Assembly: GCA_022605405.1 (NCBI GenBank)
Contig: JABYQQ010000001.1
Location: 1,984,001-2,048,000 of the forward strand
Direction: 5' to 3'
From: Earliella scabrosa
Taxonomy: Eukaryota > Basidiomycota > Agaricomycetes > Polyporales > Polyporaceae
Length of the DNA stretch: 64,000 nucleotides
Shown: piece after piece, positions 30,520 through 40,677 of the stretch
Layout of the letters: every line of letters starts with the position of its first letter
Position numbering within the stretch: position 1 is the first letter of the stretch
Position numbers and translations under genes: made by a program
The notes under the pieces: model-generated
Databases searched by the model: none
Told to the model about the DNA's origin: nothing
What the model saw: only the letters and a program-made list of their open reading frames with translations

Positions 30520-32290
30520 CGAGATACTGTCGCTGTAGGTGATTTCTGGCGGAATGAGATTGACGGTATTGCTGCAATGTTGGACGGGCGGTGTTGTGAT
30601 TGATTGTCCATGGCAGCAAACCATCTCATATGCCGTACCCGAGCATGACCACGCGCGTGTCCCCGCCCTGGAGGAGTGTCTCGAGACACATATGCCCACC
30701 ACACAGATTCGATGAGAGAGGGATTCTGAGGAAGGATCACTATGAGTGGGGCCAGAAGGCTCAACGGTTCGCCCATGATCTGCATCGGAGAATGGGGTCA
30801 AAGTGTTCTATAATCTTACTTGCCTTAGAGCTCTCTTCCAGGAAGTCGCAATGAGTGAAAGGCTGCAACGCCCGATGCGCGCCATGTCGTATTGTGGAGG
30901 TGGTCATTGTCAACGAGCAGGCCCTTGAAACACATCGAGTGCACATGTTGCCGCTGGACGCATTCGCATACATAGACCCTTCACCATGAACGATCACAAC
31001 CCTTCGAGTCTCAAGGATCAATGGCAAACGCTAGCTGTGCAACCATTGTACTTCACCTTCAACGTCTCGACCTAGTCCGTCATCTCGGTAGGTTGTTTGA
31101 TGGCTGTCGCAGCAACTCGCAGCAGGCGAGATCCCGTCGCTGTAGGTCGTTTCTGTAGGAATGAGACTGGCCAGTACCGCTGTGATGCTGGGCGGGCAAT
31201 ATTGTGATTGATCGTCCATAACAGCAGACCATCTCAGACGCCGTACCCGAACACTCCCCTCAGGGGTGGTGTCAGACACATATGCCCGCCACACAACTTG
31301 AGTTCGGTGAGAGAGGGATTCTGAGGAAGGATCACTATGATTGGGGTCAGAAGGCTCAACGGTTCGCCTGTCAGTATCGCCGCTCGTCTACTATTATGGC
31401 AGGACTTAATTCGGTGATAGAATGCGCGTAGCATCAGTCAAGCAACAGGAGCGAGAATGGGTCAAAGAGTTCTATCATCTTACCAGCCTTGGAGCTCGAG
31501 CTCTGTGCTTGCCCTTCCAGCGAGCCTTCGCGATGAGTGAGACTCAGCTGCGACTCCGCCCGATGTGCGTTATGTCATATTGTGGAGGTTGTCATTCACA
31601 TTCTTCTTTTTGATTTCTGTTATTATTTCTCCTGGCTCGGTTACACACGCTGTGTGACCAGGGGCTGATATCTGGGGCCAGCCAGTCAGAACTCCAAGCA
31701 CTAGTGATGGTATGGAGTGAGACACGAAGGACATACATCCCGCCCGCTCTCGTCGTTCGGGCGCTTATGTAACGGCCTCCCACTTGTTGCGCCATAGTCT
31801 TGCAATGCTGGCATGAGCGGTTTTGATGATGATCTTGCAGCAGGATACGTGCGTCGTGCGTCGGCATGAGTGCCTCCAGTAGCTATAGCTATTCCAGAGA
31901 GACGTAAGTTCGGCGTAGGTAAGCGCCCGACCGACGTGCGGGACGTCGCCCGTCGGGTCGTGCTCGATGTCCTCCGCAACCCGCACTAGTTCTGGGCTTT
32001 CTGACCGGTTGGCGTCAAATATCAGCCCTTGGTCACACAGCGTGCGTACCCGGGCCATGGGAGATAATAAGAGAAAGAAAAAAGAACACATCGAGTGCAC
32101 ATGTACATGTTGCGGGACTCAGGGAGAACACAACCGCATACGTCCTTCAACGATCACAACCTTTCGAGTCTCAAAAATCAATGGCAACCGCTAGCTGTGC
32201 AAGCTGAATGAATACGATTGTACTTCACCTTCCACGTCTCGACCTACTGTGTCATCTCGGTAGGTTGTTTGATGGCCGTCGCAGCAACTC
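30520..32290. repeat. Tandem duplication of the MBL 3' end and flank
   Basis: Unit 1 (about 30520-31125) starts at the last codons of MBL copy 3 (GEILSL-stop). Unit 2 (about 31126-32290) starts with the same codons (GEIPSL-stop, near 31127-31143), so it is the stump of a fourth copy. Shared blocks follow in the same order: GAGAGAGGGATTCTGAGGAA (30714 and 31310), CACATCGAGTGCACATGT (30932 and 32087), and GGTAGGTTGTTTGATGG then CGCAGCAACTCGCAGCA (31090 and 32262). Unit 2 is longer because of the small element at 31602-32086 and an insert near 31372-31440. No gene other than the stump is supported. Confidence 0.75.
31602..32086. mobile_element. Element C: 485-bp terminal-inverted-repeat element
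   Basis: Its ends are inverted repeats of about 65 bp with scattered mismatches, both containing CACGCTGTGTGACC followed by GGGCTGATAT. CACAT flanks both sides (31597-31601 and 32087-32091), and unit 1 of the surrounding duplication has the uninterrupted site, which proves the insertion. A minus-strand open stretch (31765-32100) encodes a readable piece (MARVRTLCDQGLIFDANRSE, then VGRALTYAELTSLWNSYSYW) that looks like a degenerate fragment of a real protein, but I cannot name it. Confidence 0.75.
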
Positions 32291-32299
32291 GCAGCATGA

Positions 32300-33178
32300 G
32301 CGGGCACGCCGATTTGTGCGTCCATGAACGCGCTTCTCGTGTTCTAAATGATGCCGTCGAGCGGTAACTGCGGCTATGCCTGGAAAGATTGACAGGCCCA
32401 CCATCCATGATATCACCCCCACTCCCGCCCATCGACCCCATCCAGGTACACCGATGCTCTTCGCGGTGAGAACGACCGCCCGACCGCCCGATACGCCAAG
32501 CAATCGCGGTACGAGAGCAGTTCGAGTTGCTTGTTTTGAACAAGGGCGGCTCGACGAGCGCGAGCGGTGAGAAAATTGTCGACAAGGGAAGAGCCGGAGA
32601 AGGCGGAAGGCGGAGATGCTTTATGCTGGCCGCCATCTGCCAGGCGCGAAGAGAACGGCGGCAGAACAAATGAGACGCATCTTGAAAGGTTGATGGATGG
32701 GGCGGTCGTCGCGTGTGCTGTCGTGTGTGTTGTCGGCGACAAAGAAGGCGCGAGATCAAGAGGCAGAGTTTGTCGAGCAGACGAGACTGGGGTCAGTTTC
32801 AGGGGACGAGGCCGAGGAGTTGATTGTGTGGACGCGTGTAAGCCGGGGGGTAGCCGGGCAATTAACGAGAAGACCATTGGGTAGATCTGATTAGATGAGG
32901 TAAGGAGAAGCGTACAAACAGAGTAAACGAGGCGATTAGATGAGATTTGAAGCCGGATTAGTGCAGATGGGATCGGCTAAAAGGGTTGATCAATGGACGG
33001 CATACAAAACGGGCGGAGAGGCATCATCCGGAGTTCGGAATCGGGTAGCGACGATGGACGCCTCCCAAGACTGATCCTCTCACATCCTCCTTCGTTCTCT
33101 TCCACCATTCCTTTCCTCCTCTCCGTTCCTTCTCTCCCCCGCTCCCCCGTCTCCTCCTCCCCGACCTCGTCGTGCCCC
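32300..33178. other. Upstream region of the FAM72-like gene, possible minus-strand gene
   Basis: A minus-strand open stretch (32413-32877, about 154 residues) has an Arg/Ala-rich helical part (DNFLTARARRAALVQNKQLE, LLSYRDCLAYRAVGRSFSPR), but I see no domain or conserved pattern. Overlapping open frames also run on the plus strand, so I do not call a gene. From about 33080 the plus strand is strongly pyrimidine-rich, as in many fungal promoters. Confidence 0.35.
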
Positions 33179-35281
33179 ATGCCCGCGAGGACCCTCCCTA
33201 CCTCCCCCGACCCGTCACTCAGCCCTCCTCGCTTCTACGCACGGCCTACGCCTTACTCGCTGCCTTCATCGCACCCGCACCGCGACACCAACGACGACAG
33301 ACTAGAGCCCAACTTCCACGTAACTGCCATGCTTCCTCCCAATGCCCGCCCCGACCAAGACTACACCGCGCAATCAGGATGGTCACCCCCTCAACCTCGT
33401 ATATACCCTGACCCTTCTTCGATACCCCCGCATTGGCAGATACACCCCGCCACCCTAGCGCAGCTCAGGGATGGTCGGGCCTACGTCGCTCCAGGTCCCC
33501 CGCTGTCAGGAAATCCTCGTGGTCCATGGCAGAATCCGTACACACGTACGATCCAAGTGCAGCCATTCGTCGCGCCACCTCCACCGCCGATACCGCACAA
33601 GGTCTGGATACTGGACTGCAAAGGGTGCGGAACCTTTCTCACGAATCGAGGGATGAAGGTGAGCGAATCATTCCGATTAACCCTGATTCGCATGCTACGC
33701 CCCATTCCTGCTTGGACAATACGAGCCTCACCGGTTAGACGTTCGATTCTCGTCTCGATAAAGCGTTCGTTCGTATGTGTTTGTAATCTGGAGAGAAGGT
33801 GTATGCGTGGCTCGGCTTCACTGTCCGTTATCGGAAGCGTCGGTGGCATCTTGCGGTACACTACACTGATACCACTCCATATTTACAGCCATGCACATAC
33901 TGTCGATTCGCAGGTGCGGCGCGGATATATGCATGGCCAAGGAGGTCCCTCTCTTGCGACTGCTTTTCTACCGATTGCAGCCGCTACCAACGAAACTGAC
34001 GAGCTTCCATCCCAGGCTGTCCTTCTATTACGTCCGAATGTCCCACTGTACTCGACGGACGCCCTGCCGATTAACTGTTCTGCGTTCTCGGCTGAGCTCG
34101 AGGACCCCGCGCACGGTTCATCTGCATCAATGTCGTCAGCCACCTCTGCTGGACCATCCAACTCTGCGCGTTCATCCACGTCTCCTCCGTCAGCTGATCC
34201 TTCGCAGCCTAGCAGCTCTTCGGCGGAACGCCCTCCCACTCGGACATGCGAGTGTTTGACCCAGACGTTGTGCTGTCATGGGTGTGGATCCGCCGTCGGG
34301 TACATGATCGTAACGCCTTGTCAGCGGTGCACGTCCTCGATCACTGTGAACAACCGCGCAACAAACGGCCATCGTTTTGTCTTCTACTCAAGCGAGATCA
34401 CGGCGTGCGAGCGCCACTACGTTCTTGGAGAACGAGGCGTTAGTCGATATCATCCTCCTACTCCTGCCGCTCCTCCAGCACACGTGATCCAGGCAGGAAT
34501 GGCAGGTCTGTCAATCAACACTACTCCAGTCCGTCCGCCCCCAGCCCAACAGTCGACTCCCTCACCTTCCTCTCCGACGTCTCCGAGCACGCCTGCTTCC
34601 ATGCCGCCGCTCTCACCCGGACCGGCCATACCAGGAAGGAGGATCTCGATAGATTATCTCCCGACGCCTCCTCCAGAGGTTGACAGCCCCTTCGCACCTG
34701 GGGCGCGTCCTGTGTTTGGGTTCAATCCCTCTGTCTCAACGAGCGTTCGTCGTACGAGCCTCAGTACGGCCACAGTACCTTCCTCGATCCCCAGCCAGAG
34801 TCGGCCCGCTCTAGTTGCGGACACGTCACGGGCCGTTCCTCCTGTCCCTCCAAACTCACACTCTACCTCGCCGTATTCCGGCAGCAATCCCAATCCTGCC
34901 ACGGCATCGGCGGCGCAGACGTCATCTCCGACGCCGCCCTCGCCTTCTCGCGCGCGGGCAGCATCTGTCTCCGCCGCGTCCTCCATGTCCGCGTCTCTCT
35001 CACACGGACTGCATGGGTACACGGTGAACGGTTCGACAGTCTACCTGCAGCGACCGCTCCATTTCCTTACGCCCGCCCCACCCATTCAACCTCCTCCGGC
35101 CCCCGCGCCGGAGCCATTGAAGCCCGGCGAGCAGCTGTATTGGCACCATCTGCTGAGGAGCGGCGAGATTCCCGCGGTGTCCGAAGACCCACGCGCCCGT
35201 GTGTTCCGCGACGAAGGCGCGAAGGACGGGGATTCCGGTCGGCGCAACGCGCTTCCGAGCGGAATTGTCGCTGGGCGGTGA
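33179..35281 (+). CDS. FAM72-like protein with long disordered regions
   Basis: FAM72 proteins are small cysteine-rich proteins; human FAM72A binds and destabilises the nuclear uracil-DNA glycosylase UNG2. The family core is recognisable: VWILDCKGCGTFLTNRGMK ends exon 1, and after a long intron (33659-34015) the next exon gives AVLLLRPNVPLYSTDALPIN. The second half, RTCECLTQTLCCHGCGSAVG, YMIVTPCQRC and NGHRFVFYSSEI, keeps the CxC, CxxC and PCxxC pairs. Unlike animal members, a 60-residue Ser/Pro insert separates the halves, and long Pro/Ser-rich regions flank the core. An in-frame ATG at 32993 exists, but the CT-rich stretch before 33179 looks like 5' leader, so I choose 33179 (MPARTLPTSP); 33329 is also possible. 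It ends with TGA at 35279-35281. Confidence 0.78.
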   Translation: MPARTLPTSPDPSLSPPRFYARPTPYSLPSSHPHRDTNDDRLEPNFHVTAMLPPNARPDQDYTAQSGWSPPQPRIYPDPSSIPPHWQIHPATLAQLRDGRAYVAPGPPLSGNPRGPWQNPYTRTIQVQPFVAPPPPPIPHKVWILDCKGCGTFLTNRGMKVSESFRLTLIRMLRPIPAWTIRASPVRRSILVSIKRSFVCVCNLERRCMRGSASLSVIGSVGGILRYTTLIPLHIYSHAHTVDSQVRRGYMHGQGGPSLATAFLPIAAATNETDELPSQAVLLLRPNVPLYSTDALPINCSAFSAELEDPAHGSSASMSSATSAGPSNSARSSTSPPSADPSQPSSSSAERPPTRTCECLTQTLCCHGCGSAVGYMIVTPCQRCTSSITVNNRATNGHRFVFYSSEITACERHYVLGERGVSRYHPPTPAAPPAHVIQAGMAGLSINTTPVRPPPAQQSTPSPSSPTSPSTPASMPPLSPGPAIPGRRISIDYLPTPPPEVDSPFAPGARPVFGFNPSVSTSVRRTSLSTATVPSSIPSQSRPALVADTSRAVPPVPPNSHSTSPYSGSNPNPATASAAQTSSPTPPSPSRARAASVSAASSMSASLSHGLHGYTVNGSTVYLQRPLHFLTPAPPIQPPPAPAPEPLKPGEQLYWHHLLRSGEIPAVSEDPRARVFRDEGAKDGDSGRRNALPSGIVAGR

Positions 35282-36967
35282 TGCTCAGCTCAATCTCCGT
35301 GTCATATTCACCACCTAGACGCGCGGAGAACAAACCTCCATCCCTCCTCACCCTGGGTCCTCGGCATGGCCCATACAAACCTCCCCAACTCCGGAGCTCC
35401 GGAGTTCGAATGGACTATCTAACTTGTTTATTCCTCATTAACATTGTATATTTTTCCTCCCCCCCCCACGCGTCTCAAAAGGTTCGGAATGGGCGCCGGG
35501 CACCGTGTGCGTGAAGGGCTGCACTTGCGCTACACGCCTGTCGGTCAACGCACTACGAATTCTCTTCTCGCACTCGCACGCAGCCCGGACGCCTCCATTC
35601 CCGTGTATACATTCTGTGTCCCCATGTCTAGTAGCCCTACGTTCTCTCACGGCCCCCCTTCCAGCACCCCAGCACCACCCACCACGATACGACCGAAACG
35701 CCCACGCTGTTCACCATCGTCACGCCTCCCGCCCCTCTCTCCCTTCTTACCCAGAGACGAACCCATTGTTGATACCCCCCGCACCCGTTGTATCCATCAT
35801 CTCGCATTCAGTACTCAGTATCCATCTGTAAATACCCCCTGCCACCCTGTCCTCCCACCCTTCCGACCCCTCCCGCCTCCTCTCCCCGCCATCCGTCCTC
35901 TCCCTGTCATATGGGGGACAGTTTCTTGTACCATTGTCATGTCCCGTTCTGCCGTGTGTTCAACTTATTTCTTGGTCCGTCGTGTTTGCGCTCCGTTCTG
36001 GTTCCATCGTCCCCGTCCTCGTTGATTGCTGCCGCGTTGTTGTCGTGTTTGCATGTTTCCCGCGTCGTTGTTGTCTCCCCGCCTCGTCCCCATCCCCCGC
36101 TCGCCGTCTCATTGTCATCCTGCCCTATCCCCATTCCCGCCCCCGTCATCCCCATGTTCCACCCTACCGCGTGTATCCCCCACCCTTCCAGCTATTTTCC
36201 TCCTACCCCCGGCTCGCCGTATCCCGCGTACCCATCCCCCGCCTCGTCCCCCGTCCGTCAATAGCGAGTGCATAGACTCCCCATGCGTATGTACACGTCT
36301 CACCTCTCCTGTCCCACTCCACATATCATGATCCATGTTCAAGCTCAACGGTCAACAACGTTCATCCTCCATTGTATTTACGTACCATCTGTCTCCCCTG
36401 CCCCTTCCCCACTGTCACATTCAATCTCGGTCCTCGGTTAAAGCTGTCGTCGGTCGTCGTCTTCCACTCACGAGCACGCTGTCTGTCCCGTCGGCTATGC
36501 ATATGTTCTGTCACTCGCGCGATCGTCTTGTCTGCGTGTGCGTGGTTGCGCCGTCCCTAGTACTGAGTCCGCTGAGCCCGTTCTTCGGGTTGTGAGAGTC
36601 GCGCCTTGCTCTTGTGCGCGTGAACGCGCGCGATGTACGTATCACCGAGAAGATGCGAGACGAGACGAGTGTGCTTGTTCTCGTCGGCAACGCGAGCGCG
36701 GTCCACGGACGCAATGTGTTTGCGCGAAAGCGAGAGGATGCGAGATGAGACGAGTCAATACAAGACAAGATGGAGGATACATTGAAGCATGCGACGGGGA
36801 TAGAGTACAACAAGACGATGACAGCGAGAGCTAGAGTGACGACCATACAAGAGAACAAAAGGAAGACCCGGACGAGCGGCAAGAACATGCGATTGTACAG
36901 ATGGAGGACGGCGGACGAGGGACCAAGAAGGGGACACGGAGACGGCGGGCCGGCGGGCCTGGGGACG
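35282..36967. other. Pyrimidine-rich intergenic region
   Basis: Between two convergent genes lies 1.7 kb whose plus strand is very rich in C and T up to about 36450. The long plus-strand open frames here are Pro/Ser/His/Val-rich and overlap one another in all frames, typical of composition rather than coding. It may contain the 3' UTR of the FAM72-like gene. From 36600 the minus strand could be the 3' UTR of the next gene. No gene is supported. Confidence 0.5.
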
Positions 36968-38184
36968 TTAAGGCGTCGCCTTCGAGCCCGAGCCTGAGCG
37001 TGGACTCGTCGCGGCGCTCGCTGGGACGGGCACGAGCTCGAAGCGGATCCCTGTGTACATGACAAGGCAGTCAATGCACACACCAGGGGAGCGGGGACTC
37101 TGAAGATCCAACAGGAGAAAGAAAGAACGTACCAATGTGGGCCATGAACCTGTTCAGGTTCTTCTCGAGCACTCCGTGGTCGTGCAGGCCGTAATCCTTG
37201 AGGAGCGCGCGCGCCTTCACGCCTGCACGGATGCGTCCGGGACGAGCGAGTCAGTGCGTCGACTCATGCGGAGAAGAAAAGAATGCAACAGGAAGGTTGG
37301 GAGGGAGACACGCACCGTCGTAGGAGAAGAGAGAGCGGAGGTTCGACGGGTAGAGGGCACTCTGGGATCCGTCGGGTTTGAAGACGATTTCGAGCTTGTC
37401 GCCCAGGTTCGTCGGGCTCGGACGGAGGTTAGCATTCAAGCGTCTAGCCTCCCTACATCCGTGAGCGGGGAGAGAGGGGACAGGTCAGTGTGCGTCGGCC
37501 AGGCTGAGAATGAGGCGAAGAGCGTACGAGTTCCGGAGGGCGATCTTCACCTCCTCAAGCTGGCGACGGCTCTCCTCCGCCTGCTCCTCGAGGGGGACGG
37601 GGAGGTGCTCGTGGATCTGCGCAGCCATCACCTCTGGGACCTGCTTTACAATCTCCAAGCGGATCTGCTTGCGGATCGCTTCACTAGAAGACGCGCCGAG
37701 AGGACGTTAACAAGGCGCTGCGGACAAACTCCCAAGATGTGAAGAGCGGTGCGCACCGCATGTCATCTCCCGCCTTGACCTTGACGTCCTCTTTGATGGT
37801 GCGTTTGATATCGGCCACGCGTTCTTCCTGGACTTTCTCCTTCTTCTTTATCAGGCGACGGAGGGCGTTCATCTCTTCCTCCGCGGTCTGCTGGAGAACG
37901 CGAGAGTCAGCACCGAGATGACTAGACGCTACACTGGGAGTATGTCCCTTGGGTTGACCGCGAACGTACCATGTTGGGCCCGAGGGAAGAAAACTGGGAG
38001 CTCTGATCGTTGAGTGTTCGGAACGTCTGGTCACTGCGCCTAAATTGAGCCCGACACGCACAACATATGAACATAATACGCACAGGGTCCCGAGCGTTGC
38101 CTTCATGGTGCCCAGAAGTTCTCGTACGGCCGCGGTGTCGACCGCGGGTGGGGCATGTGGGATGCTCGTGGCGTCGCTAGACAT
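36968..38184 (-). CDS. Coiled-coil protein, uncharacterised
   Basis: I do not recognise it beyond its looking like a conserved single-copy fungal gene. The start MSSDATSIPHAPPAVDTAAV (ATG at 38184) is followed by RELLGTMKATLGTL. After short introns comes a long charged helix, EEMNALRRLIKKKEKVQEER, then AIRKQIRLEIVKQVPEVMAA and QAEESRRQLEEVKIALRNSY, giving a coiled coil. A C-terminal part follows: EARRLNANLRPSPTNLGDKL, LYPSNLRSLFSYD, VKARALLKDYGLHDHGVLEK and NLNRFMAHIG, ending IRFELVPVPAS with TAA at 36968-36970. There are at least six introns. Its ATG overlaps by eight bases the end of a small upstream membrane-type open frame. Confidence 0.68.
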
Positions 38185-38314
38185 GTTTGACGAGGTATAC
38201 AAGTGCGGCAACAAACAGTCCGAGCGGTACGAAAGTCAAGACAGTGGTGACCGCGTTCGAGACGACGACCGCAAAGACGATGATCACGAGAGCGAGCGAG
38301 CCGGGCGTGGTCAT
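38177..38314 (-). CDS. Possible 45-residue membrane peptide
   Basis: An open frame starting MTTPGSLALVIIVFAVVV and continuing SNAVTTVLTFVPLGLFVAAL is almost wholly hydrophobic (one or two membrane helices). Its stop lies at 38177-38179, just past the ATG of the coiled-coil gene at 38184, in a different frame. It could be an upstream open frame controlling that gene, the last exon of a small separate gene, or chance. A longer open frame extends upstream to 38527 but looks non-coding. Confidence 0.3.
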   Translation of the reverse strand: MTTPGSLALVIIVFAVVVSNAVTTVLTFVPLGLFVAALVYLVKHV

Positions 38315-38933
38315 ATTTGAGGAAAGCCACGGCACTGGCACATGGGGGCACGAAGTAAGCAGGATGCTACCGCAGCACGCAGAGGACGGGCCATGCGCCC
38401 GCCGCGTTGTTGCCCACGCTGTGGATCGTGTGCGTCCGACGTACGTCAACAAGCGACAAGAAGAGGAAGAGGCCACTCCAGATCCAGATCGGGTGCAAGA
38501 CCCTGCGCGCAGCACAGCTTTCTTCATATCGCTACTCTGCTAGTCCCTCCTGGGCTCGCGCGAGATCTCCTTCCTCAGGGTCCTCTGGGCACGACATACT
38601 GGGACAGATCTGTCGGGCGAGTGCCGATGATATCATTGCTCAGCGAGTGAAGGCCAACGATCAACAGAGTCGCGGGAGAGGAGCAGACCTTCCCGGCACT
38701 GGACCACTGGTCTACTCAACCTCTCAGTCGCCTCTTGTCTGATCAAATGCCACCACTCAACCAATGGCACGAGGTCAAAGCCAGGATACCGTCTCTTGGA
38801 CAGAGTCTGCACCAGGCTTAAATTCAGTGCGAGGCCGCACACGCGGGCGAAACTTGAATCACTGGCACAGTTGTAGATTCATTATCACCCAAAGTTACAC
38901 TGACACGCAGCCGCGACTGCGTCCAAGCAGCGC

Positions 38934-39735
38934 TCAAGCATAGTGCAAGAAGTCGTTGAGGTTCAAGTACGGGATCTCCTCGCCCGTCTTGGTCCACGCC
39001 GACACCCTGTCCCAGCCCATGGACACGACCGCGTCCGCGCTGCTGCAACACACCGTCAGCCCTCCAGCTCCCAGCTCGCAACCCGAATGAAACTCACCTG
39101 GGCCAGCGTCCGGTGCCGATCTCGTCGATCGCACTGTAGACGAGGTCGATGAAGTTCTGGCGCGTGACCGGGCAGCCGCCCTCCTGCCACGCGCACTCGC
39201 CAACGATGCCTGCGTACACCTACCCGACCCGGTCAGCAACTTGCGATCTGGGACCCCGATGGGAGGGGAAGACATGGGGAGCAGGGCACTCACGTTGTAG
39301 TCGAGGCTGGGGATGCCCGCGAGGGAGGTGATGCCCTCCGGATTGTTGCACGACGCGGCGCCGGCGATGATCTTGGGCCCGAGGTGCTGGGGCGCGGCGA
39401 GCGCGGCGGCGACGCACACCTTGTTCGCCCACAGGTTCCCGCTTGCAGCGGCGTCCGTGTTCCTCGCGCACGCCTTGCCCTGTGTTACCCGTGAGCTTGC
39501 GGTTCACGCACCAGGATTCCAGGGGTGAGAGGGAGAGCGAAAGACGGTGGAAAGGATGATGGACTCTGGAGAGGATACGCACGAGGTCGTACACCCACGT
39601 CTCGGTGACAATACCATACGCGAGCGCCTTCGCGCTGGACGCGCACCAGCCGGACTGGCGTGCCTCAAGGGAGGTAGGGACAGCGAGCGCCACGGCAGCG
39701 AAGGCGAGGGGAGCGAGTGCCTGAGCGAACTTCAT
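38934..39735 (-). CDS. Small secreted protein
   Basis: A secreted protein of roughly 190 residues in four or so exons. ATG at 39735 opens a signal peptide MKFAQALAPLAFAAVALAVP, followed by SLEARQ, where cleavage is likely after the Ala-Leu-Ala or at Arg by a Kex2-type protease. Exons continue with GWCASSAKALAYGIVTETWV, KACARNTDAAASGNLWANKV, CVAAALAAPQHLGPKIIAGA, CNNPEGITSLAGIPSLDYNV, VYAGIVGECAWQEGGCPVTR and QNFIDLVYSAIDEIGTGRW, and end VSMGWDRVSAWTKTGEEIPY-LNLNDFLHYA with TGA at 38934-38936. Six or more cysteines suggest disulfides. The composition resembles a secreted family I associate with wood-decay agaricomycetes, but I cannot give a function. A TATA-like box lies upstream. Confidence 0.72.
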
Positions 39736-39847
39736 ATTGTTGTAACAAGAGAATAATGCGAGGCAAAGAGTGACGAAGTTGGGTCTGAAGGAGCGTAGGA
39801 CGGCGTCGGAAACGGGGGTTGTGCGACCGTGTCCTGTTCGCCCTTAC

Positions 39848-39855
39848 TTATATAT
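39848..39855 (-). promoter_or_regulatory. TATA-like box of the secreted-protein gene
   Basis: On the minus strand TATATAAG lies about 113 bp upstream of the ATG at 39735, a strong match. It suits a regulated, highly expressed secreted-protein gene. Confidence 0.45.
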
Positions 39856-39859
39856 GCAT

Positions 39860-40677
39860 GCACATCGCGTGTGTAGGTCAAATGGCCTGCGCATGAATTT
39901 GATGATGATCGACTATCATCTTTTCATGGTCAGCAACGGAGACTACGTCGTCATGTCGCCAGGTCACAGGAGTTACTTACTAGTTGTGATCGACTAGTCG
40001 CGCAGCAGCCCAATCTTCTGGAACGTTATGTAGCATCTGAGAGATGACCCGCGAGGTAAGACGGTGGTGTGACAATAGAGCACAAGCCTTCTAGATCTAT
40101 GTCACTGCACAGTGAACATACGGGCCGACTCAGTGAGGCGACGCGATCGGAGGAGACCACGCGTGCGTACCAGAGCAACCATGACATGGTGAGTACACGT
40201 TGAGAGCACCGAAACAAATGGTCCTCAGCATCAATACTCCGGAAAGCAGATACTCAGACGAGGCAGCGTACAACAGAGTACACACGAAAGACGTGTAGTA
40301 TTTACGGTCAAGCCTGTAGCACTCGATGCTGCCAGTGGGAGACTCCTCCTACGTAGTCTTGGATATTTGAGGTATCTACGCTCGATAGTGCGGTAAACCC
40401 ACCAATGTATATCTGTTTTGCGCTGGGTTAGTGCCTAGGTTTACACCAGGACTCGAGCATGTTGATGATGTTTCTTATGTAGAGGAACAGAGTCGAATAA
40501 GTGGTGCCACAGCCACTTTGCTTTGGCCGGGCGCTTGTGGGACAACACGCGGGGCGGCGCGTCGGTTCGCGTCTTATTCTCCTTGTCCTCCACCCTCACC
40601 ACCTCGCCGTCGGACATAGTCCAAACGTCGCGGGGCCTGCTTTCGATGCTATAACTGCCTTGCCCCACATACATCCG
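39860..40677. other. Divergent intergenic region
   Basis: No gene is supported between the secreted-protein gene (-) and MED14 (+). An in-frame upstream ATG for MED14 exists at 40501, but the extra 59 residues do not look conserved in character. Confidence 0.4.

Larger units (their letters stand above)
24893..30538 (+). pseudogene. MBL-fold metallo-hydrolase copy 3, split by nested insertions
   Basis: The 5' piece (24893-24946) encodes MSLPPPVGDQAFCKVSAL, like the start of copies 1 and 2. The 3' piece (about 29709-30538) encodes the rest from GGFVRMPLSNF to the stop, with SHIHIDHVG, HLPGHVNVLAR, VYLAGDSAHDW and RVLLAHDVPW all intact. Removing 24947-29706 and one AG joins the pieces in frame (VSAL-E-GGFVRMPL), aligning with VSAL-QAGLVTVPL and VSAL-DAGHINMFL of the paralogues. 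The intervening 4.76 kb is mobile DNA. A shortened protein could start at Met within RMPLSNF (29726) and would keep the metal site, so loss of function is likely but not certain. The 3' part looks free of decay, so the insertion may be young. Confidence 0.82.

Noticed and set aside
35444..36331. Long Pro/Ser-rich plus-strand open frames after the FAM72-like gene
   Set aside because: All frames are open because of the pyrimidine-rich composition. There is no start context, splice pattern or motif.
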